Assembly (NCBI GenBank): GCA_025451235.1
Contig: JANWKT010000001.1
Coordinates: forward strand, 186,001 to 250,000
Length of the DNA: 64,000 nucleotides
Origin: Flavobacteriales bacterium
GTDB lineage: Bacteria; Bacteroidota; Bacteroidia; CAIKAF01
Direction: 5' to 3'
Shown here in pieces: positions 1 through 7,655 of the stretch (its first letter is position 1; every line of letters begins with the position of its first letter). The translations under genes and the position numbers were made by a program. The notes beneath the pieces are model-generated. The model saw nothing but the letters and a program-made list of their open reading frames with translations, did no database searches and was not told the origin of the DNA.

Positions 1-636
1 AAAATCTTGCAGGGTTTGTGTATTCCCATCAGGTTGTATAGGCACATTCTCATCCGTTATACTGGCCAGGATCTCCACATCATTGTTGAGCTTCCCCGAT
101 AATTGCAAGTTAAATGCGGATATCACCGAAGCATCCTGCGTGTTCCCAAAAGAAACTCCTCTCGTAAAACTTCCAGATTTGTTGATCCCTTCCCATTTAA
201 AAGTTTCGTTGAGAGGTCCTCCCACTTTATTTAAATTATATATCAGCTTATTGGTTCCACTGGTGTCGGTTTTATTCACCACCAGGGAATGTTTATTCTC
301 ATCGCGGATCTTTTTAGAGAACAAAATGGGAAAAACCTTGTAAGTCGCATGAACATCTCTTTGATTGCCATATGACTTGAACATTTTTACGGGGTCAAAA
401 GAGATCTGTGCTGCTGCAAGGTTCACAGTATAATGATCCTTAGGGATATCAACGCCATTCATTTTCAGTACCAGCGTTCCTGGAATGATACTCAACGTAT
501 CAATGATCACCGTATCCCCAGAAGAAAATATTTGTGTTCTTTGATTGGTAGGCAGCTGAGCATATAAAACGGTTGGGAACATAGTGAGCAATACTATGTA
601 AAACAAGCTCAAGCGTATGATCCTTCCTTGTGGCAT
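1..636 (-). CDS. Large surface protein, N-terminal 212 residues (cut by left edge)
   Basis: An uninterrupted minus-strand reading frame runs from ATG at 636 to the window edge, 212 codons. It begins with a signal peptide (hydrophobic LFYIVLLTMFPTVLYA followed by Q), so the product is exported. Later residues contain the phrases FTRGVSFGNTQD, LQLSGKLNNDVEILASI and NVPIQPDGNTQ. I recognise these from memory as the N-terminal part of a large, uncharacterised outer-membrane-like protein family of Bacteroidota, but I cannot name it. It is divergent from der. The C-terminal part lies outside the window, so any barrel or sorting domain cannot be judged. Confidence 0.75.
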   Translation of the reverse strand, partial: MPQGRIIRLSLFYIVLLTMFPTVLYAQLPTNQRTQIFSSGDTVIIDTLSIIPGTLVLKMNGVDIPKDHYTVNLAAAQISFDPVKMFKSYGNQRDVHATYKVFPILFSKKIRDENKHSLVVNKTDTSGTNKLIYNLNKVGGPLNETFKWEGINKSGSFTRGVSFGNTQDASVISAFNLQLSGKLNNDVEILASITDENVPIQPDGNTQTLQDF

Positions 637-754
637 CCTAAACAGGTAAAGTTACGAAAATAGTTCTAAAGGGTCAAGAGGCTCAGGCAGTTCAGATAAG
701 GCCCTTCCACGCATCCAGAATACCCGGGATGAGTTGATTGATCCTCTAGAACCA

Positions 755-784
755 TTGAACTATTGAACCTTTTGACTACTTTTG
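755..784 (+). promoter_or_regulatory. Bacteroidota-type promoter of der
   Basis: TTG at 755-757, a 19-base spacer, then TACTTTTG at 777-784, matching the Bacteroidota -33/-7 consensus (TTTG or TTG, about 19 bases, TAnnTTTG). The der start codon lies 13 bases downstream, so the leader would be very short. Confidence 0.6.
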
Positions 785-797
785 CAGAAAATTCATC

Positions 798-2105
798 ATG
801 GGGAATATAGTGGCTATAGTGGGAAGACCGAATGTGGGGAAATCTACCTTGTTTAACAGGCTTACGGAAACGCGTAACGCCATTGTGGATGAATTTAGCG
901 GAGTAACCCGGGATCGCCATTATGGAAAAGTAGAATGGAATGGCAGGGAATTCTCTATTATTGATACCGGGGGTTATATCAGCGGGTCTTCGGATGTTTT
1001 TGAAGAAGAGATCAGAAAACAGGTGGTGATCGCCATCGAAGAATCAGATCTTATCTTATTTATCGTGGACAGCCAGGTAGGAATTACCGACCTCGACAAG
1101 GTAGTCGTTGACATGCTTCGCCGAAGTGGTAAAAAAATATTGGTGATCGCCAATAAGGTGGATAATTTCGAAATGATCCATCAAACATACGAGTTCCAGG
1201 GGTTTGGTATAGGAGAAGTTTTTGCCGTTTCCAGTCTAAGTGGTCAGGGAACAGGTGATCTGCTGGACAAGGTATTGGAGATGATCGAAGATAAACCGGT
1301 GGATTACGATGAGAGCTTGCCCAAGATTGCGATAGTTGGAAGGCCCAATGTGGGCAAATCATCTTTGACCAATGCATTGCTGGGTGATGAAAGAAATATT
1401 GTAACTCCACTGGCAGGAACTACCCGGGATTCCATTTATACCCGTTATAAGTCGTTTGGTTTTGATTTTTACCTGATCGATACTGCCGGACTCAGAAAGA
1501 AGGCCAAAGTAAAGGAAGACCTGGAGTTCTATTCGGTTTTGAGGAGTGTACGCACCATTGAAGCAGCAGATGTATGCATTCTTATGATAGATGCCACCGA
1601 AGGGTTCGAAAGCCAGGACATGAATATATTTACCCTCATCCAAAGAAATCATAAAGGCGTAGTTATATTAGTTAATAAATGGGATCTCATAGAAGAAAAG
1701 GGTACACATACGTCCAATGATTATAAAAAACTGATTGAAAAAAAGATTGCGCCCTTTACCGATGTCCCCATCATTTTTACTTCGGTTCCTGAAAAACAAA
1801 GGATCTTTAAGGCGTTGGAAACAGCTGTGGAGGTTTATCAGAACAGAAGCAAAAGGATTCCTACCCATTCCCTCAACGATTTTATACTTCCTATTATAGC
1901 TCAAACTCCGCCTCCTTCCTATAAAGGAAAATATATCAAGATTAAATATGCTACTCAGCTACCCACTCATTTTCCTCAATTCGCTTTGTTTTGCAACTTG
2001 CCTCAATATATAAGAGAGCCCTATAAGCGGTTTTTAGAAAATAAGATCCGCGAAAATTTTCCGCTGACCGGAGTACCGATTGAGATCTATTTCAGACAGA
2101 AATAG
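798..2105 (+). CDS. der: Ribosome biogenesis GTPase Der (EngA)
   Basis: A 435-residue tandem GTPase that helps mature the 50S ribosomal subunit in the cytoplasm. Both G domains are visible. The first has P-loop GRPNVGKST at residues 9-17, DTGG at 56-59 and NKVD at 119-122. The second has P-loop GRPNVGKSS at 181-189, followed by DTAG and NKWD. The KH-like C-terminal domain ends with [11 protein letters not shown], the normal Der ending. The length is normal for the family. ATG at 798 places the first P-loop at the usual distance from the N-terminus. It is monocistronic by appearance, with its own promoter at 755-784, and is divergent from the surface-protein gene at the left edge. Confidence 0.97.
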   Translation: MGNIVAIVGRPNVGKSTLFNRLTETRNAIVDEFSGVTRDRHYGKVEWNGREFSIIDTGGYISGSSDVFEEEIRKQVVIAIEESDLILFIVDSQVGITDLDKVVVDMLRRSGKKILVIANKVDNFEMIHQTYEFQGFGIGEVFAVSSLSGQGTGDLLDKVLEMIEDKPVDYDESLPKIAIVGRPNVGKSSLTNALLGDERNIVTPLAGTTRDSIYTRYKSFGFDFYLIDTAGLRKKAKVKEDLEFYSVLRSVRTIEAADVCILMIDATEGFESQDMNIFTLIQRNHKGVVILVNKWDLIEEKGTHTSNDYKKLIEKKIAPFTDVPIIFTSVPEKQRIFKALETAVEVYQNRSKRIPTHSLNDFILPIIAQTPPPSYKGKYIKIKYATQLPTHFPQFALFCNLPQYIREPYKRFLENKIRENFPLTGVPIEIYFRQK

Positions 2106-2160
2106 GTGAAAATACCTAGGTATAAACACCTATTTAGATTAAAAAATATTTAAGTTATTG

Positions 2161-2258
2161 GGCTCACAGTGCCGCTTCTCCATAGCTATCAGGACGCTAC
2201 AGTACTCTGTCTAGCGACGACAAGTAGGGCTAGCAGCCACTCCTATCTACGCCAGGTA
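2161..2258. repeat. GC-rich structured intergenic segment
   Basis: This segment is more GC-rich than its AT-rich flanks and has no plausible gene. It contains a hairpin at 2195-2216 (CGCTACAG, loop tact, CTGTctAGCG) and CTATC/GATAG-like words that recur in the other GC-rich gaps of the window. It lies between der and the next promoter and may be a remnant of the same class of hairpin element. Confidence 0.4.
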
Positions 2259-2280
2259 ATAAAAAAAACAGGTTTTATAT

Positions 2281-2288
2281 TATCTTTG
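2281..2288 (+). promoter_or_regulatory. Promoter -7 element (TATCTTTG)
   Basis: TATCTTTG matches TAnnTTTG. It overlaps the possible GTG start at 2288. Transcription would therefore begin near 2295, and translation must start later, at ATG 2315. Confidence 0.5.
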
Positions 2289-2314
2289 TGCACACAATAC
2301 TTATTTTACCATAT

Positions 2315-3898
2315 ATGAAGAAGATCATTTTAGGATTTGTACTGTTAACTGCACTTTGTACACCCATTGTTGCAGGAGGCATTGATATTGAACTCCAGCT
2401 TACACAAACGCCTTATAAATGGGGTGGAAAAAACGGAAATGTATTTGAATATATCATAGGCGAAACTGCTGATGAATACATCGCTTTAAGAGGAACGTAT
2501 GCATTCTTCTCTTACGATTATAAAATTGCCAGATACGATAAATCTACCATGAATTTATTGGAAGTAAAACCGCTCTTCCCAAAGGACTATGTTAAAAAAG
2601 GTGGAATTAAACCTACTTATTCCTGGGGTATCAATCAATACAAAGAGCAGATCTATTTCTTGTTCGGTTATAAGGACCAAATGAAAGACAATATCACAGT
2701 TTATTACCAGAAGCTGGATAATGAAGGCAATGTGGATGGCAATCCTGATAAACTGGTGGAAGCGCCCTTTGTAAAAGGTTCTGCCGGATGGTTTGGAGGA
2801 GTGTATTCCTACGATTCCAGTAAATTCTTATCCGTATATGAAGTGCCTACAAAAAATAAAGAAAATCAACAATATCATTTTCATGTATACAATATTGTTG
2901 ACATGTCATTGATTTTCGAAAGAGAAGTTGAACTTCCATTTATGGATAAGGATGTAAATCTTATCCGCTATGATGTAAGTGATGAAGGGGATGTATATGG
3001 ATTGGTACAAATTCATGAGCAAAGAGAAAAAGGGAGCAAAGAACCTGATAATTATACCTATAAGATCTATGGATTTCAAACTGAAAGTGATGATGTCCTT
3101 GAGTTTGACTTTGATATCGACAGGTATATGAACAGCATTACATTCCAGGTAAAAAACGGAATTATTTATTGCTCCGGCTTTTGGGGAAAGAAAAACTCCA
3201 GCGACATATCCGGCGTATATTCATTAAGATTGGATGCTAACAATGGAGAAGAACTGGTGCAGGATTTATACGAGTTCAGCGATGAATTCATTGAAGAGTT
3301 TTATACCGACAAGCAGGTACAAAAAGCAGATAAAAAGGGTAAAGAGCTGGAAGTGCCAACCATTGTACTTGATCATTTTCTGGTAAAAGACGATGGAAGT
3401 GCCTATGTAGTTGGAGAACAGTTCTACACCTATACGGTTTGCTATACCACTCAAAATGGGACTCGTTGTGTAACTTATTATGTACATAATGATATTATGA
3501 TCACAAAAATTGATGCAAACGGAGAGATCCTGTGGGCCACAAAAATCCCTAAAAAATCCGTTTCAGCTAACTCTACTGGGGCTTTAAGCTATCACCTACA
3601 CCAAAAAGGAGATGATCTTTACTTTGTTTATTATGACCATGTGGATAACTTCGACCTGGTTGATCCTAAAAAATATGACCGGGTTCCTATTTACAACAAG
3701 GATACAGATCTTATCTGTTGTAAGGTAAACGATGATGGAGAAAAAGAAAAAGTGGTTATTTATAATTATGCAGATAAGGCGTGGAACCAGCTCAAATTAA
3801 CTCCGGTTAAAATGCAGACCCTGAATGGATCGGAATTTATCGGTATGGGTTTTGTAAAAGGCAGAAAAGAAATTCTGGGCCGTTTTTCGATACGTTAA
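2315..3898 (+). CDS. Secreted protein of unknown function, propeller-like
   Basis: A 527-residue protein beginning MKKIILGFVLLTALCTPIVA, a clear signal peptide. A longer frame from GTG at 2288 is rejected because the -7 promoter element covers it. The mature part is rich in repeated beta-strand patterns (for example YKIARYDKSTMNLLEV, DIMITKIDANGEILWATKI). These read like blades of a beta-propeller, and the last phrase resembles the SBBP-type blades in the T9SS proteins of this window. No C-terminal sorting domain is visible. I do not recognise a named family or catalytic motif. A strong terminator follows at 3921-3950. Confidence 0.85.
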   Translation: MKKIILGFVLLTALCTPIVAGGIDIELQLTQTPYKWGGKNGNVFEYIIGETADEYIALRGTYAFFSYDYKIARYDKSTMNLLEVKPLFPKDYVKKGGIKPTYSWGINQYKEQIYFLFGYKDQMKDNITVYYQKLDNEGNVDGNPDKLVEAPFVKGSAGWFGGVYSYDSSKFLSVYEVPTKNKENQQYHFHVYNIVDMSLIFEREVELPFMDKDVNLIRYDVSDEGDVYGLVQIHEQREKGSKEPDNYTYKIYGFQTESDDVLEFDFDIDRYMNSITFQVKNGIIYCSGFWGKKNSSDISGVYSLRLDANNGEELVQDLYEFSDEFIEEFYTDKQVQKADKKGKELEVPTIVLDHFLVKDDGSAYVVGEQFYTYTVCYTTQNGTRCVTYYVHNDIMITKIDANGEILWATKIPKKSVSANSTGALSYHLHQKGDDLYFVYYDHVDNFDLVDPKKYDRVPIYNKDTDLICCKVNDDGEKEKVVIYNYADKAWNQLKLTPVKMQTLNGSEFIGMGFVKGRKEILGRFSIR

Positions 3899-3920
3899 AA
3901 ATATAAGTGTTAACATTGAA

Positions 3921-3950
3921 AAGAGCCAGCATATGCTGGCTCTTTTTTTT
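3921..3950. terminator. Bidirectional intrinsic terminator
   Basis: A perfect stem, AAGAGCCAGCAT paired with ATGCTGGCTCTT, followed by T8 on the plus strand and preceded by an A-run on the other side. It sits between the convergent ends of the 2315 gene and the glycosyltransferase gene and can serve both. Confidence 0.85.
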
Positions 3951-4995
3951 ATTCAACAATATGATGTTTTAATATAATGGCATTCATCCTTTCCAATTCC
4001 TTTTTACCTTCTTCATGGTTAAAGGGAAATCCCGGATATTTATTTGCCAGGTCAATATTCGCCTGAATATTCTTTTTTGCATTCATGGCAAATATCATTT
4101 TGGATATTCCTTTCCTAATAAAAGAAGGGGCCAGCTTCTTGATCCTATTGGACCTTTTTCTTTTTCCATAAAATGTTTTAGAGCTTGCACTATTGATATA
4201 GGTCTGGATGACCTGTTTCAAGAATTCACCGGCCTCCTCAACGCTTGTATGGGTCTTCATGGCCAAATGCGCTGAAGTATGCTGTAAAAAAGCATCATAT
4301 TCCCTGGCAAATTTGGGATCAACAGAGATCTCGTTGATCCCGGCTGATTTTCCAGAAGAATTTCGCAACAATTCACGGGATGCATAAAATTCAGGCAATA
4401 CTTGATGCTTGCCATTGATCAAAGTAGCCAATCCTATATAATATTCGATCAGGTTCATGTTGAAAATCTGCCTGTCCATGGTTCGGAAGATCTCCTTAAA
4501 AAATTCAGTCCTATGTACACAATAATACATCTGCACCCCCGATCCAAAATACCTGCTTACCCGTTCTTTTATATCCTTATTATGAATATCCAGTCCAATA
4601 CCGGCCGTATATAAAGGTATATAGTGGATCCGGCCTGATACATAATAATAAGCAATATAGTGGCCCTGGGCTGAACTATAATCCCGATTCGCCTCCAGGA
4701 ATTGGATGCTTTTTTCGATTCCCTGGAGGGTGATAAAATCATCATCGGCGCTCATCAATACATAAGGGGTGGTGATACATTCCGAAGTAGAAGCAATTTT
4801 TTGAGCAAAGGTATTTCCGGGAACATGTAAATATTGAAAATTCTTGGGTAACACATCCGCATTTTCAAACCGATTAGCTGAACTATCACAAATAATAATA
4901 GATATATCTTGAAAAGACGAATAATAATCCACAGCTCTTTTTAAATACTGATGCCTATTTCGCGTGGGGATAATAATGGTAAACATATCCTTCAT
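3949..4995 (-). CDS. Glycosyltransferase, GT-A fold (GT2-like)
   Basis: A 348-residue protein beginning with the GT-A Rossmann pattern FTIIIPTRNRHQYLKRAV. The acidic metal/nucleotide-sugar site is SADDDF near residue 90. The rest is helical with a basic C-terminal half (KRKRSNRIKKLAPSFIRKG), suggesting a membrane-associated cytoplasmic enzyme. It is the last gene of a four-gene minus-strand operon (FAD oxidoreductase, methyltransferase, SDR, this gene). The start ATG at 4995 lies 7 bases after the SDR stop. The donor and acceptor sugars cannot be deduced. A role in surface glycan assembly is inferred from context. Confidence 0.85.
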   Translation of the reverse strand: MKDMFTIIIPTRNRHQYLKRAVDYYSSFQDISIIICDSSANRFENADVLPKNFQYLHVPGNTFAQKIASTSECITTPYVLMSADDDFITLQGIEKSIQFLEANRDYSSAQGHYIAYYYVSGRIHYIPLYTAGIGLDIHNKDIKERVSRYFGSGVQMYYCVHRTEFFKEIFRTMDRQIFNMNLIEYYIGLATLINGKHQVLPEFYASRELLRNSSGKSAGINEISVDPKFAREYDAFLQHTSAHLAMKTHTSVEEAGEFLKQVIQTYINSASSKTFYGKRKRSNRIKKLAPSFIRKGISKMIFAMNAKKNIQANIDLANKYPGFPFNHEEGKKELERMNAIILKHHIVE

Positions 4996-5002
4996 GATGA
5001 AG

Positions 5003-5644
5003 CTAAGGTGTAGTGCCCGTTAACGGTACTATACTTCTATTAATACTTATATTATTTAAAAGCTCCACAACTGCTACTCCAATATCCTCCGTTTGTATGA
5101 ATTTTCCTTCTTTCATATTTTTTCGATGCTTCTCCCTGAAATCCTCTGTCATTTTATTGTAAACCGGAGAATTCTCCACTAAACCCAATGCAATGGCATT
5201 GAACCGAAGGTGAGCAAACTCGTTGGCCAAACTCTGGATCAACCCATATATGGCAGATTTGGCAGCTGCATAGGCAGGATCATAACTTCCTTTGGTAACA
5301 GCCACCGACGAAAAGAAAATAATCGGGGCAGCATTGTTTAATTTAAAATGTAAATGTTTTAAAAGTATAATCGGACCACCGATATTTACCTTCCACATTT
5401 TTTCAATATGGTCCATGGAAGTATCTTTTACATTTTTATCAGGATTAATACCCTGGCAAAAAATAATCCCATCCAACATTAAATTTCCACTCTTCTCCAC
5501 AAATCGAATAATGGAGGTTTCATCTTCCATGTCAAGCTCTGAACGAGGAGCAGCCATACATGCATAACCTGCCGCTTCCAGGTGAAGAACCATGGATTTG
5601 GCAATAAAACTGTTAGCTCCAACGATCAATATTGTTTTCTGCAT
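5003..5644 (-). CDS. Short-chain dehydrogenase/reductase
   Basis: An SDR of about 213 residues. The N-terminal nucleotide-binding strand is ILIVGANSFIA, an atypical glycine motif (GANSFIA instead of TGxxxGIG). The catalytic parts are conventional: a serine in FFSSVAVTKG and the YAAAK motif (YxxxK). ATG at 5644 is preferred to the in-frame TTG at 5650. It lies 6 bases after the methyltransferase stop at 5651. It probably oxidises or reduces a sugar or sugar-linked intermediate in the glycan operon. The exact substrate is unknown. Confidence 0.85.
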   Translation of the reverse strand: MQKTILIVGANSFIAKSMVLHLEAAGYACMAAPRSELDMEDETSIIRFVEKSGNLMLDGIIFCQGINPDKNVKDTSMDHIEKMWKVNIGGPIILLKHLHFKLNNAAPIIFFSSVAVTKGSYDPAYAAAKSAIYGLIQSLANEFAHLRFNAIALGLVENSPVYNKMTEDFREKHRKNMKEGKFIQTEDIGVAVVELLNNISINRSIVPLTGTTP

Positions 5645-5650
5645 GCTCAA

Positions 5651-6187
5651 TTACTTGGTAATGGTTGCCCTGATTGCTCCTGCACCTTTATTCACCAGTT
5701 TGATCACCTCACAATTACTAAAGCCGATCAATTGGGCGATATCTATAAACTTCTGTTTGGTAAATGCATTGTAATGGAATTGTCCTCCTCCATTTTGATT
5801 CCCGAAAAAGTGAGTGGTGATCATTCCCCATCTGTATTCAATGGATTTCCCATGACCATAATAGTGATCAACAGCTCCTACCTTATAAAATTCGGTAAAC
5901 TCATCTTTCGCCTTTAAAAATTGTTCACAAAGCCACTCCATATCCGGCGTTTCAACTACCAGCTTGCCGCCTTTTTTAAGCACACGGAAACATTCCCTGA
6001 AGAGTTGCTCCTCATCTTTAAAAGGAATATGTTCAAACAAATGTTCGGCCAACACCTCATCGGCACTTCCATCGGGATAATCCATATGCAAAATATCCAT
6101 TTTAACGATGTTCTCCCCTTCTACATATCCATCGATATTTACATACCCTTCCTTGATGTTTTTTCCGCAACCTAAATGCAACTTCAT
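5651..6187 (-). CDS. SAM-dependent methyltransferase (type 11)
   Basis: A 178-residue class I methyltransferase. LHLGCGKNIKEGYVNID at the start is SAM-binding motif I. DILHMDYPDGSADEV is the acidic loop region, and HLFEHIPF followed by FRVLKKGGKLVVETPD forms the rest of the methyltransf_11 core. The short C-terminal part contains many aromatic and histidine residues (VDHYYGHGKSIEYRWGM). This architecture is common in O-antigen and capsule loci, where such enzymes methylate sugars. It lies 19 bases after the FAD oxidoreductase gene and 6 bases before the SDR. The substrate is not deducible. Confidence 0.88.
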   Translation of the reverse strand: MKLHLGCGKNIKEGYVNIDGYVEGENIVKMDILHMDYPDGSADEVLAEHLFEHIPFKDEEQLFRECFRVLKKGGKLVVETPDMEWLCEQFLKAKDEFTEFYKVGAVDHYYGHGKSIEYRWGMITTHFFGNQNGGGQFHYNAFTKQKFIDIAQLIGFSNCEVIKLVNKGAGAIRATITK

Positions 6188-6206
6188 AATTGATGTATTT
6201 ATATTT

Positions 6207-7292
6207 TTATATTCTGAATCTTTTATCCGCTTTTCTTCCCTGCAAAATATGTTTTATTTCAAGCGCCACCTGTATACAAGTAGTTATTTTCCCTGATAAA
6301 ACGGCAAAATAATTATTATAATTGGCATAGGTATGCAACTCTGTTAACCTGGCATCATCAGAGTTCCTATGCACTACCCTGATTACCTCATTATGCCTAA
6401 TTTTTTTTATATCTTTTAAAAAAGGCATAAAAAGGGTAGATTGGTGATAGATCTTTTCCACTTCACCCGAAGATTTGGATGAAAATTGAGGCGCAGTAAC
6501 CGATAATTGGTTCTCAAGAACTGAATTTTTGACGTGGTACAGGAGGAAGCTGTTTTTTTCTTTCCCTTTTGGCATGACGGAACAAAAAGGCCCATCCATC
6601 ACAGTTAAACCAAACTGAGGTTGGGCATATTCAAATTCCGGAATAACCACTTGTTCATACAACAGATCCTTTAATGGAATGTTCAATAAAAAATTAATAT
6701 TGTTAAACCCTGCATAGCTGGCATTGATCACCACATCATACATTTTGGTCTTTCCACCATACACAATTTCATAATTGCCTAACTCCATTTTTTTTAACCC
6801 GGTTACCTCCGAATTCAATATTAGATTGGCTCCCGACCTTTTTATATTCTCAGCCACTTGCTTCTTAAGAACAGAATAATCGAAAACAGGTTCAGGCACC
6901 TTGAAGCAGGCCAAGAGCATATTCTTATCCAACAAATGTTCTTCGGGGTACTCATAATCATACCCTATTCCCACTTTTGAACAGAAATCCAAAAATTCTT
7001 CAGGGGTAGTTTTACTTCCTTCTTTAGCAATGGCATAATAATTTGAAAACTGGTTCTCTACTGCATTTCCATAATTGAATAAAAAGGACAACAAGCCTTC
7101 GATGCTTTGTTCGGCAGTTTCAACACTTCTTAAATAATGGTATCCCAGGTGGATCCGGTTATGGTTCACCCTGGATGCATGTAACATGATATCGTCGTCC
7201 TTTTCAACAAGGTCTACCTTAAATCCTGCACGAGATAATTCAATGGCGCAGCAACATCCAAATAAACCAGAACCGATAATTACTATTTCCAT
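6207..7292 (-). CDS. FAD-dependent oxidoreductase (DAO family)
   Basis: A 361-residue protein with an N-terminal FAD-binding dinucleotide fold (IVIIGSGLFGCCCAIELSRAGFKVDLVEKD), which fits the DAO/glycine-oxidase-like family. RVNHNRIHLGYHY follows, a pattern I associate with the FAD-dependent enzymes of polysaccharide clusters. The middle region VVINASYAGFNN is the second FAD contact (NASG-like). It is the first gene of the minus-strand glycan operon and has a good -7 element upstream (7315-7322). It probably oxidises an amino-sugar or related intermediate, but this is inference from position only. Confidence 0.85.
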   Translation of the reverse strand: MEIVIIGSGLFGCCCAIELSRAGFKVDLVEKDDDIMLHASRVNHNRIHLGYHYLRSVETAEQSIEGLLSFLFNYGNAVENQFSNYYAIAKEGSKTTPEEFLDFCSKVGIGYDYEYPEEHLLDKNMLLACFKVPEPVFDYSVLKKQVAENIKRSGANLILNSEVTGLKKMELGNYEIVYGGKTKMYDVVINASYAGFNNINFLLNIPLKDLLYEQVVIPEFEYAQPQFGLTVMDGPFCSVMPKGKEKNSFLLYHVKNSVLENQLSVTAPQFSSKSSGEVEKIYHQSTLFMPFLKDIKKIRHNEVIRVVHRNSDDARLTELHTYANYNNYFAVLSGKITTCIQVALEIKHILQGRKADKRFRI

Positions 7293-7314
7293 GAATCTGT
7301 ATGCGAACTTTTGG

Positions 7315-7322
7315 CAAAGTTA
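7315..7322 (-). promoter_or_regulatory. Promoter -7 element of the 7.3-3.9 kb glycan operon
   Basis: On the minus strand the sequence reads TAACTTTG, matching TAnnTTTG, 22 bases before the ATG at 7292. No clear -33 TTTG is visible at the expected spacing. Confidence 0.45.
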
Positions 7323-7382
7323 ATAACAAAAACCTAATATTAATTTACTATAAATCAGTATTTTACGACGTGATTACCTCGG

Positions 7383-7550
7383 GCAGAGTGATAGCTGGCA
7401 GCCAAGTGTGCTTAGCCTTGCCAATAGCTGCGAGTAGAAGTCATAAATACCTACAACCATTTTACAAGGCTTGGCATACCTGTATGCCACTTAAGCAAAG
7501 CACCGGATGCTGACGTTTCAGCCAGCATGATGACCGGCTTTGCTATGCCA
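7383..7550. repeat. GC-rich intergenic hairpin element (7.4 kb)
   Basis: The 363-base gap between the divergent operons holds this GC-rich segment and no credible gene. Nested hairpins are visible. GGCATAC-ct-GTATGCC lies at 7473-7488. A long one at 7494-7544 has outer arms AGCAAAG..CCGG and CCGGCTTTGCT and inner arms ATGCTG and CAGCcAGCAT. GCCTTG and CAAGGC form a wider pair. Short open frames here are artefacts of the palindromes. Confidence 0.6.
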
Positions 7551-7655
7551 TCAGAAGGTTTTAATAGATTTTTATTCTTTATGTCCCCCATATAGCCATA
7601 CACTCAGTACCTCATATTTTTATTATTTTTACCTCCTCAATGGTAAACAGATATT

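Noticed and set aside
2288-3898. GTG start at 2288 for the secreted protein
   Set aside because: The GTG overlaps the TATCTTTG promoter element, and the signal peptide begins at ATG 2315.
7301-7513. 70-codon plus-strand frame in the gap upstream of the YfhO-like gene
   Set aside because: It lies inside a palindromic element, and its codons look random. There is no conserved motif or promoter.
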